A stretch of 47,972 nt of DNA from Rhodobiaceae bacterium (GCA_002723035.1 PBNH01000010.1:4720-52691); one strand, 5' to 3'. Shown: positions 8,627 to 17,359, counted from the first letter of the stretch. A program made the numbers and translations. The notes: generated by a model from the letters alone, not told the origin.

Positions 8627-9775
8627 TTGAGTCATCAGAGAAAAAAATTAGTAGATCTTGCCAAAAGATTGCTAAATCATAATTTAAATGGTTCTACGGA
8701 TCAAGCTGATGAAATTATGATTAAATCAGTTAATGATTATACTAATAATAATATTATTAGATCAGAAGTTAACAAAATTTTCTATGACCATCCCGTACCC
8801 ATAGCATTAAGTGCGGAACTTAAAAAAAATAATTCTTATAAAGCTTACACAGTAATTGATACGCCTTTACTAATAACAAGAGATGAAAATGGGGTTGTAA
8901 GAACTTTTATCAATATATGCAAGCATAGAGGTGCTCCTGTTTGCCCAGAAGGAAGTGGAAAAAAATCAAGATTTAACTGCACGTATCACGGATGGATGTA
9001 TGATAATAAGGGAAGTTTAGTTAATATTTTTAAATCAAATACTTTCGGTGATATTGATATAAAAAATATAAAATTAACCGAATTATTTTGTGAAGAAAAA
9101 TCCGGATTTATTTGGACATGCCTAAACCCGGATATTAATTATGATCTCTCTAAATGGATGAATGGATTTGACTCGGAACTGGATGATATAGACTTAAAAA
9201 ACTGGTATATTTTTAAAAGTACAACTCTAAATGGACCTAGATGGAAAATTTGTTGGGATGGTTATTTAGATGGTTACCATCATCATATGGTTCATCCTGA
9301 AACTGTCGGCAAAAACACAATTGTCAACCTTATTGCTCATGATACATATGGACCTCATCAAAGATTTGCCTTTGGCTTAAAAAACATTAACGAACTTGCT
9401 GAGATTGATGAGGAAGATTGGGAGCCTGAAAACCATATAAGGTTAATTCACTCAGTATTTCCAAATGGCTCAATTTCAGCAATTCAAAACCAACATTGTT
9501 TAGTGAGTATAGTTTTTCCAACTCCTGATTTACAAGGTACTACCACAACCCAATATATTTTATGTCTGAATGAACCTAAAACAAAAGAACAAATTAAAGA
9601 TGCAGAAGATTTTGCAGAATTAAGTAGAGCGGCTATAGTAGATGAAGATTATCCAATGAATTTCAAAATACAGGATTTTATAGACTCTAAGGCCAATAAA
9701 GAATTTTTATTTGGAAGAAATGAACCCATACAACAACATTATCATAAATGGGTAGATAAATTATCCTCAAAGTAA
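8627..9775 (+). CDS. Rieske non-haem iron oxygenase, alpha subunit
   Basis: A 382-aa oxygenase of the aromatic-ring-hydroxylating type. The Rieske centre is C-K-H-R-G with C-T-Y-H-G-W about 18 residues later. The mononuclear iron site is in DGYLDGYHHHMVHPE (Asp and two His of the facial triad), with DEDYPMN near the C-terminus for the last carboxylate region. The start is TTG at 8627, supported by AGAGGGG about 8 bp upstream; no in-frame ATG is available. No reductase or beta subunit is adjacent. The substrate is unknown, and O-demethylation or quaternary-amine oxidation are as likely as aromatic hydroxylation. A truncated cupin gene follows directly. Confidence 0.85.
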   Translation: MSHQRKKLVDLAKRLLNHNLNGSTDQADEIMIKSVNDYTNNNIIRSEVNKIFYDHPVPIALSAELKKNNSYKAYTVIDTPLLITRDENGVVRTFINICKHRGAPVCPEGSGKKSRFNCTYHGWMYDNKGSLVNIFKSNTFGDIDIKNIKLTELFCEEKSGFIWTCLNPDINYDLSKWMNGFDSELDDIDLKNWYIFKSTTLNGPRWKICWDGYLDGYHHHMVHPETVGKNTIVNLIAHDTYGPHQRFAFGLKNINELAEIDEEDWEPENHIRLIHSVFPNGSISAIQNQHCLVSIVFPTPDLQGTTTTQYILCLNEPKTKEQIKDAEDFAELSRAAIVDEDYPMNFKIQDFIDSKANKEFLFGRNEPIQQHYHKWVDKLSSK

Positions 9776-10044
9776 ATTATCTGCAACAACTAGATCCAGG
9801 TATTTGGTTTTATGAGTCAGCAGGCGCTAGACATGAAGCCACGCAAAGAGTAACTGATGAGGACTTAATTTATACTGCAAATATTTATGGCACATTAATT
9901 TTTAACTCTGGCCCAGGAACTCCTGTTGAGGCAGTTGTTTCTTGGTTAGATTACAAAACTATGGCTGAAAATTCCGCTGATGTTAAATTAGCTCCGAATA
10001 CTATTTTGAATGACACTAGTTTATTGGCTTGGGCGCCAATTTAA
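9776..10044 (+). pseudogene. Remnant of a cupin-domain dioxygenase-like gene (5' truncated)
   Basis: The frame ending at the TAA at 10042-10044 is open from 9760 but has no ATG or plausible start. It encodes about 88 residues after the Rieske stop: a DPGIWFYESAGARHEAT segment, then ANIYGTLIFNSG and EAVVSWLDYK. These match by eye the C-terminal half of cupins of the 2,4'-dihydroxyacetophenone-dioxygenase/ChrR type. The first half of the barrel is missing. Proximity to the Rieske oxygenase suggests a former shared catabolic unit (inference). Confidence 0.6.
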
Positions 10045-10104
10045 GATTTAGAAATTTTATAAAAATACTTGATTTTATATGCTTAATTTATAGTTTTAAT
10101 TTGT

Positions 10105-10181
10105 GGTCCCGTAGCTCAGCAGGATAGAGCACCAGATTCCTAATCTGGGGGTCACAAGTTCGAATCTTGTCGGGATCACCA
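10105..10181 (+). tRNA. tRNA-Arg(CCU)
   Basis: 77 nt with CCA encoded. The acceptor stem is GGTCCCG/CGGGATC with one G-T pair, the D-arm contains TAGCTCAGC, the anticodon stem is CCAGA/TCTGG with loop TTCCTAA (anticodon CCT, reading AGG), and the T-arm contains GTTCGAATC. It is flanked on both sides by degenerate genes. Confidence 0.96.
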
Positions 10182-10197
10182 AATTAATTATTTACGT

Positions 10198-10874
10198 ATG
10201 AACATCTTGATCACCAGAACTAAAAGAAAAAAAACAATTTCAATAATTATTAAAATGGAAATGTATAGGTAAAAGCAGCATTTAATTTAAGTCAAAATGA
10301 AAAAGACGCATTTATTTTAAAAAAAAAGGAAATGGATTAAAAATAAAATTTTTCTTCAAAGAAATATTAAATAACTCCCAAAAAAAAATTTATCAATGGA
10401 GAGACTTTTAAATTTCTTGGCAAAGACCTGAATTTTAAAATTTGCAAAGGTGATACAAACAAAGCGTATATAAAAAATGATTATATTTGTTTAGATATAA
10501 AAAATGGTACAAGAAATAATAAAGAAAAAATTAAAAAGGAGCTTTAACTTTTCTATGTAAGTTTATCAAAGATAATTTTAAAAGAAAAAACGCTTATTGA
10601 ATCTAAAAAAATGAAACTAAAAGTAAAAGAAGTTAAAGCTTGATCATACAAAAATAGATGTTGAAGTTGTTCATATAATGAAGTTATTTCTTATAATTGG
10701 AAACTAATAATGGCACCAGAAAAAATAATATAATATGTTATAATTCATGAATTGTGTCATTTAATTCACTTTAATCATTCCAGAAATTACTGGAGGGAGG
10801 TAAGCAAAAAACTTACAAATTATAAAGAGATTAAAGAATGATTAATATCAAACCAGCACTTATTTGACTGGTAA
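10198..10874 (+). pseudogene. YgjP-type (DUF45/M48-like) metal-dependent hydrolase, multiply disrupted
   Basis: No open frame spans this stretch, but pieces of a YgjP-like zinc metallopeptidase can be read in order across frames. They are an N-terminal RTKRKKTISIIIK, a middle GETFKFLGKDLNFKI, a C-terminal SYNWKLIMAPEKII, then VIIHELCHLIHFNHSRNYW, and a final LISNQHLFDW ending at a TAA at 10872-10874. The zinc motif H-E-L-C-H is intact at 10746-10760. Damage includes TGT-TGA where family members have Trp-Gly before Ser-Cys, TAA before the HEXXH helix, TGA for the Trp near the C-terminus, and at least one frameshift early on. The span of about 225 codons equals a normal full-length family member. 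Confidence 0.83.
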
Positions 10875-10920
10875 TATTTTTAAAAATGAAATTATATTTC
10901 AAATTTAAGTAGAGGATAAT

Positions 10921-11964
10921 ATGAAAAAAAGGAAACTAGGGAAAACAGATATAAATGTTAGTGAAATTTGTTTAGGCACAATGACTTGGGGAGAACAAAA
11001 TACTGAAAAAGATGGCCATGAACAAATGGACTATGCATTGGATATGGGGGTAAATTTTTTTGATACAGCTGAAATGTATGCTGTTCCTCCAAGAAAAGAA
11101 ACTCAGGGTTCAACTGAAAAAATTATTGGATCCTGGTTTAAAGAGAGAAAATCAAGAGACAAGGTTATTCTTGCTTCAAAAGTTTCAGGTAGATCGCCAT
11201 TGAACTGGTTAAGAAATAAAGAACAGCCAACCGAACAATCAAGAGATCAAATTTTTGAAGCAATTGATAAGAGCCTATCTAGGCTAGGGATTGACTACAT
11301 AGATCTCTATCAGCTTCATTGGCCTGATAGACCAATGAATTTGTTTGGTGGAAGTATTAATTATGAACATATTGATCAACCCTCCAATGAAATTCATGAA
11401 ATTTTAGACTCATTAAATGATTTAGTTAAAATGGGTAAAATTAGATATATAGGGCTCTCAAATGAGACTCCATGGGGAACAATGAAATTTCTTCATCACT
11501 CAAATATTTCATCTACTCCAAGAGTTCAATCTATTCAAAATGCTTATAACCTTTTAAACAGAACCTTTGAAATAGGTGGTTCAGAAATTGCGCACAGAGA
11601 GGATGTTGGATTATTAGCATATTCTCCCCTCGCTCAAGGTTATTTAACTGGAAAATATCAAAATGGGAAACTTCCAAAGGGATCCAGGAAAGAGCTTTTT
11701 AATAGGTTACAAAGATATGAGGGCCCATATGCTGAGGAGGCAATAGAGGATTATCTCTTAATTGCAAAAAAATATAGCATCGATCCATCACAATTAGCCA
11801 ATCAATTTGTAACAACAAGGCCTTTTGTTACGTCAAATATTATTGGTGCTACTAGTTTAGAACAGTTAAAACTTGCTGTAACTTCAATAGAAGTTAATTT
11901 AACTGAAGAAATAGAAAATGAAATTGAAAAAGCCTTCCAAAAACATGGGAATGTTGCTTCTTAA
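10921..11964 (+). CDS. NADP(H)-dependent aldo/keto reductase (Tas-like)
   Basis: A 347-aa TIM-barrel oxidoreductase. The catalytic tetrad can be placed: Asp and Tyr in FFDTAEMY, Lys in VILASKV, and His in DLYQLHWPDR. The insertion with AVPPRKETQGSTEKIIG is typical of the Tas/YghZ-like group. The cofactor loop is represented by IIGATSLEQL near the C-terminus. AGAGGA lies 5 bp before the ATG. The likely role is reduction of a small carbonyl compound; the substrate cannot be read. It ends 6 bp from the convergent quinoprotein gene. Confidence 0.87.
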   Translation: MKKRKLGKTDINVSEICLGTMTWGEQNTEKDGHEQMDYALDMGVNFFDTAEMYAVPPRKETQGSTEKIIGSWFKERKSRDKVILASKVSGRSPLNWLRNKEQPTEQSRDQIFEAIDKSLSRLGIDYIDLYQLHWPDRPMNLFGGSINYEHIDQPSNEIHEILDSLNDLVKMGKIRYIGLSNETPWGTMKFLHHSNISSTPRVQSIQNAYNLLNRTFEIGGSEIAHREDVGLLAYSPLAQGYLTGKYQNGKLPKGSRKELFNRLQRYEGPYAEEAIEDYLLIAKKYSIDPSQLANQFVTTRPFVTSNIIGATSLEQLKLAVTSIEVNLTEEIENEIEKAFQKHGNVAS

Positions 11965-11970
11965 ATAAAT

Positions 11971-13890
11971 CTATTCAACTGAAAATAATAATAATGCATT
12001 ACCGGGCATATGATTATAGAGTCCATATCCAGAGTTTATAGCCATGTAACCATTACGTATAGAAGGCCCTGAGCCACTAAAACTACCACCTGATGCAGGG
12101 GTTCCGGAAATACTCTCATAATTTCCTAAGGAGTTAAAGCTCCACAAAATTTCTCCATTTTCTTTATCATAAACCCTTATCATTCCATCAAGATGTCCTG
12201 CAATAACTGCTCCAGGAATAGCTGTAACAGCTGCTGAAATTCCTGGATCACAATTAATATCAATTTCTTTACATTCCTTATTAGTAATTGAAGACCACAA
12301 AATTTCTCCATTTTCTGAATTTAGTGAGTGCATACCTGGCTTTCTATTCAACCATACTTTTCCATCGTGCGTGTCTTTCATATCATTCAATGGTACGTAT
12401 ACAGTTTTTCCTTCAGAGGCCATTCCAAAATGAATTCCACCTTGTGTTCCTCCACCAGATACTTCTTGTGACCAAATAATTTCACCAGTGTCAGGATCTA
12501 TTCCATAAACAAAACCAGATTTCTGACCTGCAACTAATATATCTCTATCACCCAGATCAATTAAAATTGAACTTGCGGAATAATCCATATCTGGGCCATT
12601 CTCTTCTGGACAGTTCGGTAAGCCTTTACCCATACATGCAAGATTCCAAGCATCTCCAGCAAGAGTTTGTCTTCTCCAAACCTCTTCACCTGTATCAATA
12701 TTATAGGCAATTATTGCATCAGAAGAGTCATCAGCAGGTGTTGAATAATTCTCGCCAGTTCCAATATAAACGTATCTTCTTTTCTTATCTATATTTGGTG
12801 ATGTCCAAATTGGTGCCCCTGATGGGCCAAACATCCTTGTTCCAACTGATGTTTTACCTGAGTACTTTGCGGGAACAGGGATCGAGTATTTTTTCCACAA
12901 AACTTCTCCAGAGTCTGCATCTACTGCTAGAAGTCCACCTCTAAAAGTACAACATTCATAATCGTCATTAAAAGCAGGAATAACTTCTAAACCAGAAACT
13001 GGAATAATTAAAATATTTTCAAATTTTGCCGAAGTCGCTGTTCTGGTTGCATTAGGATGGGCATCAGATTTTATTTTCCATATTAGCTCACCGGTTTGGG
13101 CATCTACTGCGTATTCATTGGCAAGAATATCACCAAAATAAATATATGGACGTTTTTCTGGTTTTTTTCCACTTTCCCATTCATCCATAATAATTCCAGT
13201 TCGCACTTCAGCAGATGCAGCAAAATTCCATTTTACACAGCCCGTCTTCACATCCAATGCATATATATCACCAGACTGACTTCCTACAAAAATTGATCCT
13301 ATAGCAAAAAGAGGTTGAGATCTCGCTCTTTGTGAATAAGGAAAACCAAAGGCCCATTTGAGTTTCAAATTTTTAATATTTTTTGAATCAATTTTACCAG
13401 TTTCTTTTGGAATAAATCTTGATGTATTGTAACCCCAACCATAGGGCGCTGGAGGCTCAGTTAAATCAAATTTCATTCTACTTTTGTCACAATAATTTAG
13501 CTCTGCCTCCTTTGGGAAATCTTTTCTATCTTTTCTTACAATATATTCAACAATTTGGATTTTTTCTTCCTCAGTCAAATGTGAAGATTGTTCAGCCATA
13601 ATTCCATTATTAATAGTCCTTAATAAAGCTTGCGGTATTAACATCTCAAGCCAATTAGCTGCAGGGGCTTTCTCAATCGATCCATCGTGACAAACTGCAC
13701 AGTTATCCTGATAAAGTACGTTACCTGGATGTGTTTCAGGGTCAATTGTTATTTCCCTTACTATCAACTCATCAGTAGACTCTCTTACCTTTGCATTTTC
13801 GTCAATCACATAGTCTTGTTCATTTCTTATAGTTTCTGCACTTAAAAAAGTTGAAAAAGTTAGATAAAAAAATAAAATAATTAATCTCAT
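11971..13890 (-). CDS. PQQ-dependent dehydrogenase with N-terminal cytochrome c domain (polyvinyl-alcohol-dehydrogenase-like)
   Basis: A periplasmic quinohaemoprotein of about 639 aa. It has a signal peptide, a class I cytochrome c domain with C-A-V-C-H at residues 64-68 and a GIM candidate Met ligand, then an eight-bladed beta-propeller with repeated LDVKTGCVKW / VDADSGEVLW / YNIDTGEEVW blades. A vicinal Cys-Cys in YECCTFRGG resembles the disulfide ring of quinoprotein alcohol dehydrogenases. The haem-first arrangement is that of polyvinyl alcohol dehydrogenases, but secondary alcohols in general are possible substrates. I chose the second in-frame ATG (13890) because GAGGA lies 5 bp before it; the ATG at 13902 has no such site. 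No PQQ biosynthesis gene is in the window. Confidence 0.83.
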   Translation of the reverse strand: MRLIILFFYLTFSTFLSAETIRNEQDYVIDENAKVRESTDELIVREITIDPETHPGNVLYQDNCAVCHDGSIEKAPAANWLEMLIPQALLRTINNGIMAEQSSHLTEEEKIQIVEYIVRKDRKDFPKEAELNYCDKSRMKFDLTEPPAPYGWGYNTSRFIPKETGKIDSKNIKNLKLKWAFGFPYSQRARSQPLFAIGSIFVGSQSGDIYALDVKTGCVKWNFAASAEVRTGIIMDEWESGKKPEKRPYIYFGDILANEYAVDAQTGELIWKIKSDAHPNATRTATSAKFENILIIPVSGLEVIPAFNDDYECCTFRGGLLAVDADSGEVLWKKYSIPVPAKYSGKTSVGTRMFGPSGAPIWTSPNIDKKRRYVYIGTGENYSTPADDSSDAIIAYNIDTGEEVWRRQTLAGDAWNLACMGKGLPNCPEENGPDMDYSASSILIDLGDRDILVAGQKSGFVYGIDPDTGEIIWSQEVSGGGTQGGIHFGMASEGKTVYVPLNDMKDTHDGKVWLNRKPGMHSLNSENGEILWSSITNKECKEIDINCDPGISAAVTAIPGAVIAGHLDGMIRVYDKENGEILWSFNSLGNYESISGTPASGGSFSGSGPSIRNGYMAINSGYGLYNHMPGNALLLFSVE

Positions 13891-13983
13891 AAATATCCTC
13901 ATATTTTTCGAAATAATAAGACATAATAAAATAATAATCCATCATAAATTTTATGTTATTATTAAAAATATTTAGGAAAAAAA

Positions 13984-14739
13984 ATGAAGAATAAACTTCC
14001 AATTAGCTGCTTTATAATTGCACAAAATGAAGCAGATAGAATAACTAAAACAATTCAGTCTGTAGATGATCTTGTCGATGAAATTATTGTTATTGACTCA
14101 GGATCAACGGATGGTACACAAGATTTAGTAAAGAAACTTGGATGTAAACTCTATCATAATGAGTGGTATGGATTTGGTCCTCAAAAGCGCTTTGGTGAAG
14201 ATAAAGCAAGAAATAAATGGTTATTAAATCTAGATGCAGATGAATATTTATCAAATGAACTTAAAAATGAAATAAGAGATTTATTCGCAAAAAAATTAGA
14301 GTCAAATTTTTTTTCAATGAAGGTTATTCCAATATATCCAAATTGGAATAAACCAAGATTATTTTCTGCCCACCACTTATGCGTAAGATTGTATAATATT
14401 GAATTTGGAAGATTTTCAACTTCAGAAGTGCATGACTCTGTACAAACAAATTCAAATAAAATAATTAGGCTTAAAAATCCTGTACTCCATGAGTCAGTAA
14501 GATCTCTCTCACATTTAATTGAAAAAGAAGATAGTTATGTAAAGATGCAAATTAAGTCACTTAAAAAGAAAAACAAATTACTTCTATTTTTAAGATTGTT
14601 TTTTGAATTTCCACTAAGCTTTATAAAATATTATTTTATAAGAAGGCATTTTACAGGTGCATTTTCAGGTCTCATAACATCAATAATACTAGCTTTTTAT
14701 AGATGGAAAAGAATTTATCTTTTTTTAAGAAAATTCTAA
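13984..14739 (+). CDS. Family 2 glycosyltransferase, WaaE/KdtX-like
   Basis: A 251-aa GT-A-fold glycosyltransferase. It has the N-terminal PISCFIIAQNEADRI and EIIVIDSGSTDGT nucleotide-sugar segment, the metal-binding LNLDADEY motif, then the RLYN and EVHDSV segments. The hydrophobic C-terminal part has two short amphipathic or membrane-touching stretches. This is the WaaE type that adds beta-glucose to the inner-core heptose of LPS in enterobacteria; the exact sugar here is unknown. AGGAAAA precedes the ATG. It is transcribed divergently from the quinoprotein gene across a 93-bp gap. Confidence 0.85.
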   Translation: MKNKLPISCFIIAQNEADRITKTIQSVDDLVDEIIVIDSGSTDGTQDLVKKLGCKLYHNEWYGFGPQKRFGEDKARNKWLLNLDADEYLSNELKNEIRDLFAKKLESNFFSMKVIPIYPNWNKPRLFSAHHLCVRLYNIEFGRFSTSEVHDSVQTNSNKIIRLKNPVLHESVRSLSHLIEKEDSYVKMQIKSLKKKNKLLLFLRLFFEFPLSFIKYYFIRRHFTGAFSGLITSIILAFYRWKRIYLFLRKF

Positions 14740-14742
14740 AAT

Positions 14743-15192
14743 TTATTTAAAGTTAACTATCATCATTCCAGAAATTACTAATGATAATCCGAATAGTTTC
14801 CACAAATTTACTGGTTTTATCTGAAAGGCCATCAAACCAAAGTGATCTAAAATAAGAGACATTATAATGGTGCCAGTAATAAATGTACTTACATATGTAG
14901 CTGCCCCAATTTTGGGAGCAATTAGTATAGCACCAAAAACAATACATGCTCCCATCAAACCACCTGAAAAAGACCAAAAAGGAGCCTTTTTTAAATCAAC
15001 AATATTAGGAATAGAGGGTTTTAAAAAAATTAATATTATTGAAAATATTACAACTCCACCTAAAAAACTAATAAATGCAGCTTGAGATGGATGCGAGAGG
15101 TAATTTGATAAGGTAGAATTAACGCCCGTTTGAATTGGCCCTAATGTCCCAAGCAAAATTACAATAAGAATTAAAATTATTTTATATTCCAT
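14743..15192 (-). CDS. YdcZ/DUF606-family small membrane transporter
   Basis: A 149-aa hydrophobic protein with five predicted transmembrane helices. It carries family landmarks: GTLGPIQTGVNSTLS in helix 1, FISFLGGVV in helix 2, WSFSGGLMGACIV, a third IGAATY segment and a final LVISGMMIVN. DUF606 proteins are half-size members of the drug/metabolite transporter superfamily and probably act as dimers; the substrate is unknown. It ends 3 bp from the convergent glycosyltransferase and lies 22 bp downstream of the acyl-CoA synthetase stop on the same strand. Confidence 0.8.
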   Translation of the reverse strand: MEYKIILILIVILLGTLGPIQTGVNSTLSNYLSHPSQAAFISFLGGVVIFSIILIFLKPSIPNIVDLKKAPFWSFSGGLMGACIVFGAILIAPKIGAATYVSTFITGTIIMSLILDHFGLMAFQIKPVNLWKLFGLSLVISGMMIVNFK

Positions 15193-15213
15193 GATTATCT
15201 ATGATAAATTTCG

Positions 15214-16992
15214 TTAAAGTTTTAATTCTTTATTTTGTATTTTATCAAAAAGTTCTTGATCTAAAGGTAAATAAGTTTGTGTTTCATGATCACAAAAATA
15301 CATTGGTTCTTTAATTTCTTTTGGATTATATCCATCTTTAACTAACTCAACTTTACGATGTTTAAAAGTACCAGTAATTTCAATTTCTTTTTTTATTCTT
15401 AAAAAAAGTGGTTGAGCATACGAAGGTAAAGATGAAGATAGGGACTGATATAAATTTTCTAAATTTATGTCTTTATCAGTTGATAATGCAGCCATACCTG
15501 CTTTTCCATCACTACCAGGAATACTTACTCCATAAACATTTGTCTCTAAAATTCCATCAAAATCTGCAAATGCTTCAGCAACCTCTGAGGTTGCAACATT
15601 TTCACCTTTCCACCTAAAAGTATCACCAATTCGATCTATAAAATAAACATAACCTAATTCATCCTTGCTTAATAAATCACCTGAACGGAAATATTGATCG
15701 CCTTTAGTAAATACATCAACAAGTATTTTTTTATTAGTTGCAGTCTTATCAACATAACCTTCAAAACTTCCTGGTAAAATAATTTCACCAATCGCTTCGC
15801 CTACCTCATTAACACCACAAGGAATACAAAAACCATTCTCGTCTCTTATCGGTTCCTCTTTTTCAACATCGTACTTTATTATGTGAATATTTAGAATTTT
15901 TTGCATATATTTTGGAATTCTACCAATTGCCCCAGACTTTCCGTCATAATTCATTAAAGATACATTACCCTCGGTTGCACCATAAAATTCAAGAATGTTT
16001 TTAATATTAAAACGTTCTTTAAAATTATCCCAAATATCAGGTCGCAAACCATTTCCTGAAACCATCCTCAAGTTATGATCTTTTTCATGCTTATGATAAG
16101 GAGCATTTAATAAATATCTGCATAATTCACCTATATACTGAAAAATAGTAATTTTATATTTATGAACATCATCCCAAAATTCATTTACTGAAAATTTTCT
16201 TTTTAGGACTAACGAAGCCCCAGAAGTTAAGGCTAGACCAACAGCTATTACTCCTCCAGCAGAATGATAAAGAGGTAAAACATTATAAACTCTATCATTT
16301 TTATTTGGCTGAATAGCACCTTTAAAACCAAGCATCATTAATCTTAATCTTTTATGGGAAATCTTTGCTGCCTTGGGGTTACCAGTCGTACCTGAGGTAT
16401 AGATATACAAAGCATCATCGTCATTTGTTATTTTATAATCAAGTTCAGGTTTATCTGCTGAGAGATCATCTAGACACTTATCCAAATCTTCAAGGTAGTT
16501 TGAGTCATTATAGTCACCTTGAATCCATGTTTTAAAATTACTCTTTGTTTTATCACTGGCAGTTGAAAAACTCTCTAATAACTCACTTCCAAGAATTAAA
16601 TTACTTGCTTGAGATATACCAAGAGAATAATCGAGTGGTTGACCACTTAAATTGGTGTTGATTAAGGCTACGGTACCACCGGCTTGTGTTATTCCAATCC
16701 AGCAAGCAAGAAACTCGGGTCTATTTTCCATCATTAATGCAACAACATCACCTTTTGATAAATTATTATTCAAAAACCATTGAGTATATTTATTGGATCT
16801 ATCAATTAGCTCTTTATAACTGATCTCCTTATTTTCATAAAAAATTGCTATTGCATCAGGAGTTTTTTTTGAAAATTCAGCAATTTGTAAAGGAATAATT
16901 TGATCTGGTTTAGCCTCTATAGATCTTAGAGCTTTAAAAATTCTACCAAATGTAGAAATATAAATGTATTCATTTTTAATTCTCTGTAACAT
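15214..16992 (-). CDS. Long-chain fatty acyl-CoA synthetase (FATP/FadD6-like)
   Basis: A 592-aa ANL-superfamily adenylating enzyme that activates a fatty acid to acyl-AMP and then acyl-CoA. The ATP-binding P-loop is YIYTSGTTGNPKAAKISH, the A5 motif is EFYGATEGN, and the hinge region is FRSGDLL...GYVYFIDRIGDTFRWKGENV. The C-terminal domain ends with TGTFKHRKVELV carrying the expected Lys. The spacing and the VALINTNLSGQPL segment match the fatty-acid-transport-protein (very-long-chain) subgroup. It supplies substrate for the acyl-CoA dehydrogenases elsewhere in the window. Confidence 0.86.
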   Translation of the reverse strand: MLQRIKNEYIYISTFGRIFKALRSIEAKPDQIIPLQIAEFSKKTPDAIAIFYENKEISYKELIDRSNKYTQWFLNNNLSKGDVVALMMENRPEFLACWIGITQAGGTVALINTNLSGQPLDYSLGISQASNLILGSELLESFSTASDKTKSNFKTWIQGDYNDSNYLEDLDKCLDDLSADKPELDYKITNDDDALYIYTSGTTGNPKAAKISHKRLRLMMLGFKGAIQPNKNDRVYNVLPLYHSAGGVIAVGLALTSGASLVLKRKFSVNEFWDDVHKYKITIFQYIGELCRYLLNAPYHKHEKDHNLRMVSGNGLRPDIWDNFKERFNIKNILEFYGATEGNVSLMNYDGKSGAIGRIPKYMQKILNIHIIKYDVEKEEPIRDENGFCIPCGVNEVGEAIGEIILPGSFEGYVDKTATNKKILVDVFTKGDQYFRSGDLLSKDELGYVYFIDRIGDTFRWKGENVATSEVAEAFADFDGILETNVYGVSIPGSDGKAGMAALSTDKDINLENLYQSLSSSLPSYAQPLFLRIKKEIEITGTFKHRKVELVKDGYNPKEIKEPMYFCDHETQTYLPLDQELFDKIQNKELKL

Positions 16993-16999
16993 TTTTTAC

Positions 17000-17359
17000 C
17001 TATTTAATTTTCAACATAAAACTTTGATGAGCTTCGTCAAAACCAGGGGTTAATTCTCTTTCTGGTAAATTATTAAATTCCCAAATTGGTCTTTTAATGA
17101 GAGAATTATTTTTAATTATAATTTTAATATAATTTTTTTCAAAATTAATTTTTGAAATCTCATTTAGGTTTCGCCAAGTTGTACTTCTCTTATTTAATAT
17201 TTTTTCTAAAGAATGAATTTCAATCCATTTCAATAATAATGTGTCTGGTAAAGAAAAGTTTTTAAAGTCAAAGAAATTATAACTGTAACTATTATTATTT
17301 AGCCATTTGAATGCTTTTCGACAGCTATCACAGTTCTTTAATCCATAAATAGTGATCAT
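17000..17359 (-). CDS. ArsC/Spx-family thioredoxin-fold protein
   Basis: A 119-aa protein of the arsenate-reductase-related family (YffB/Spx branch). It begins with MITIYGLKNCDSC, giving Cys10 and Cys13 in a C-x-x-C arrangement, and keeps the KRPIWEFN segment in the place of the family's RP(L/I) motif. Most YffB-like proteins have a single N-terminal Cys at this site. A glutathione-dependent thiol reductase role is plausible, but an arsenate substrate is not supported by any ars neighbour. It lies 6 bp after coq4 and 7 bp before the acyl-CoA synthetase on the minus strand, so it is probably in the same operon. Confidence 0.72.
   Translation of the reverse strand: MITIYGLKNCDSCRKAFKWLNNNSYSYNFFDFKNFSLPDTLLLKWIEIHSLEKILNKRSTTWRNLNEISKINFEKNYIKIIIKNNSLIKRPIWEFNNLPERELTPGFDEAHQSFMLKIK

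Noticed and set aside
10169-10217. Partial repeat of the tRNA-Arg 3' end (ATCTTG and ATCACCA) about 35 bp downstream, as a possible attachment-site duplication.
   Set aside because: The two short blocks match only with a 5-base gap and lie in the N-terminal coding part of the metallopeptidase remnant; no integrase or element boundary is seen.
10198-10874. The in-frame TGA codons at Trp and Gly positions could hint at TGA recoding.
   Set aside because: TGG is used normally for Trp in intact genes throughout the window and only this decayed locus has such TGAs; TAA stops and a frameshift in the same stretch show ordinary pseudogene decay.
12288-13601. Several plus-strand open frames opposite the PQQ dehydrogenase.
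   Set aside because: They are antisense to a well-conserved propeller protein and have no motifs; they result from low stop density opposite coding sequence.
14753-14977. A second minus-strand reading frame with aromatic-rich residues inside the DUF606 gene.
   Set aside because: It lies wholly within the DUF606 transporter gene in another frame and has no family features or ribosome-binding site.
17000-17359. Arsenate resistance function for the ArsC-like gene.
   Set aside because: There is no arsB, acr3 or arsR nearby, and the Spx/YffB branch is not associated with arsenate.
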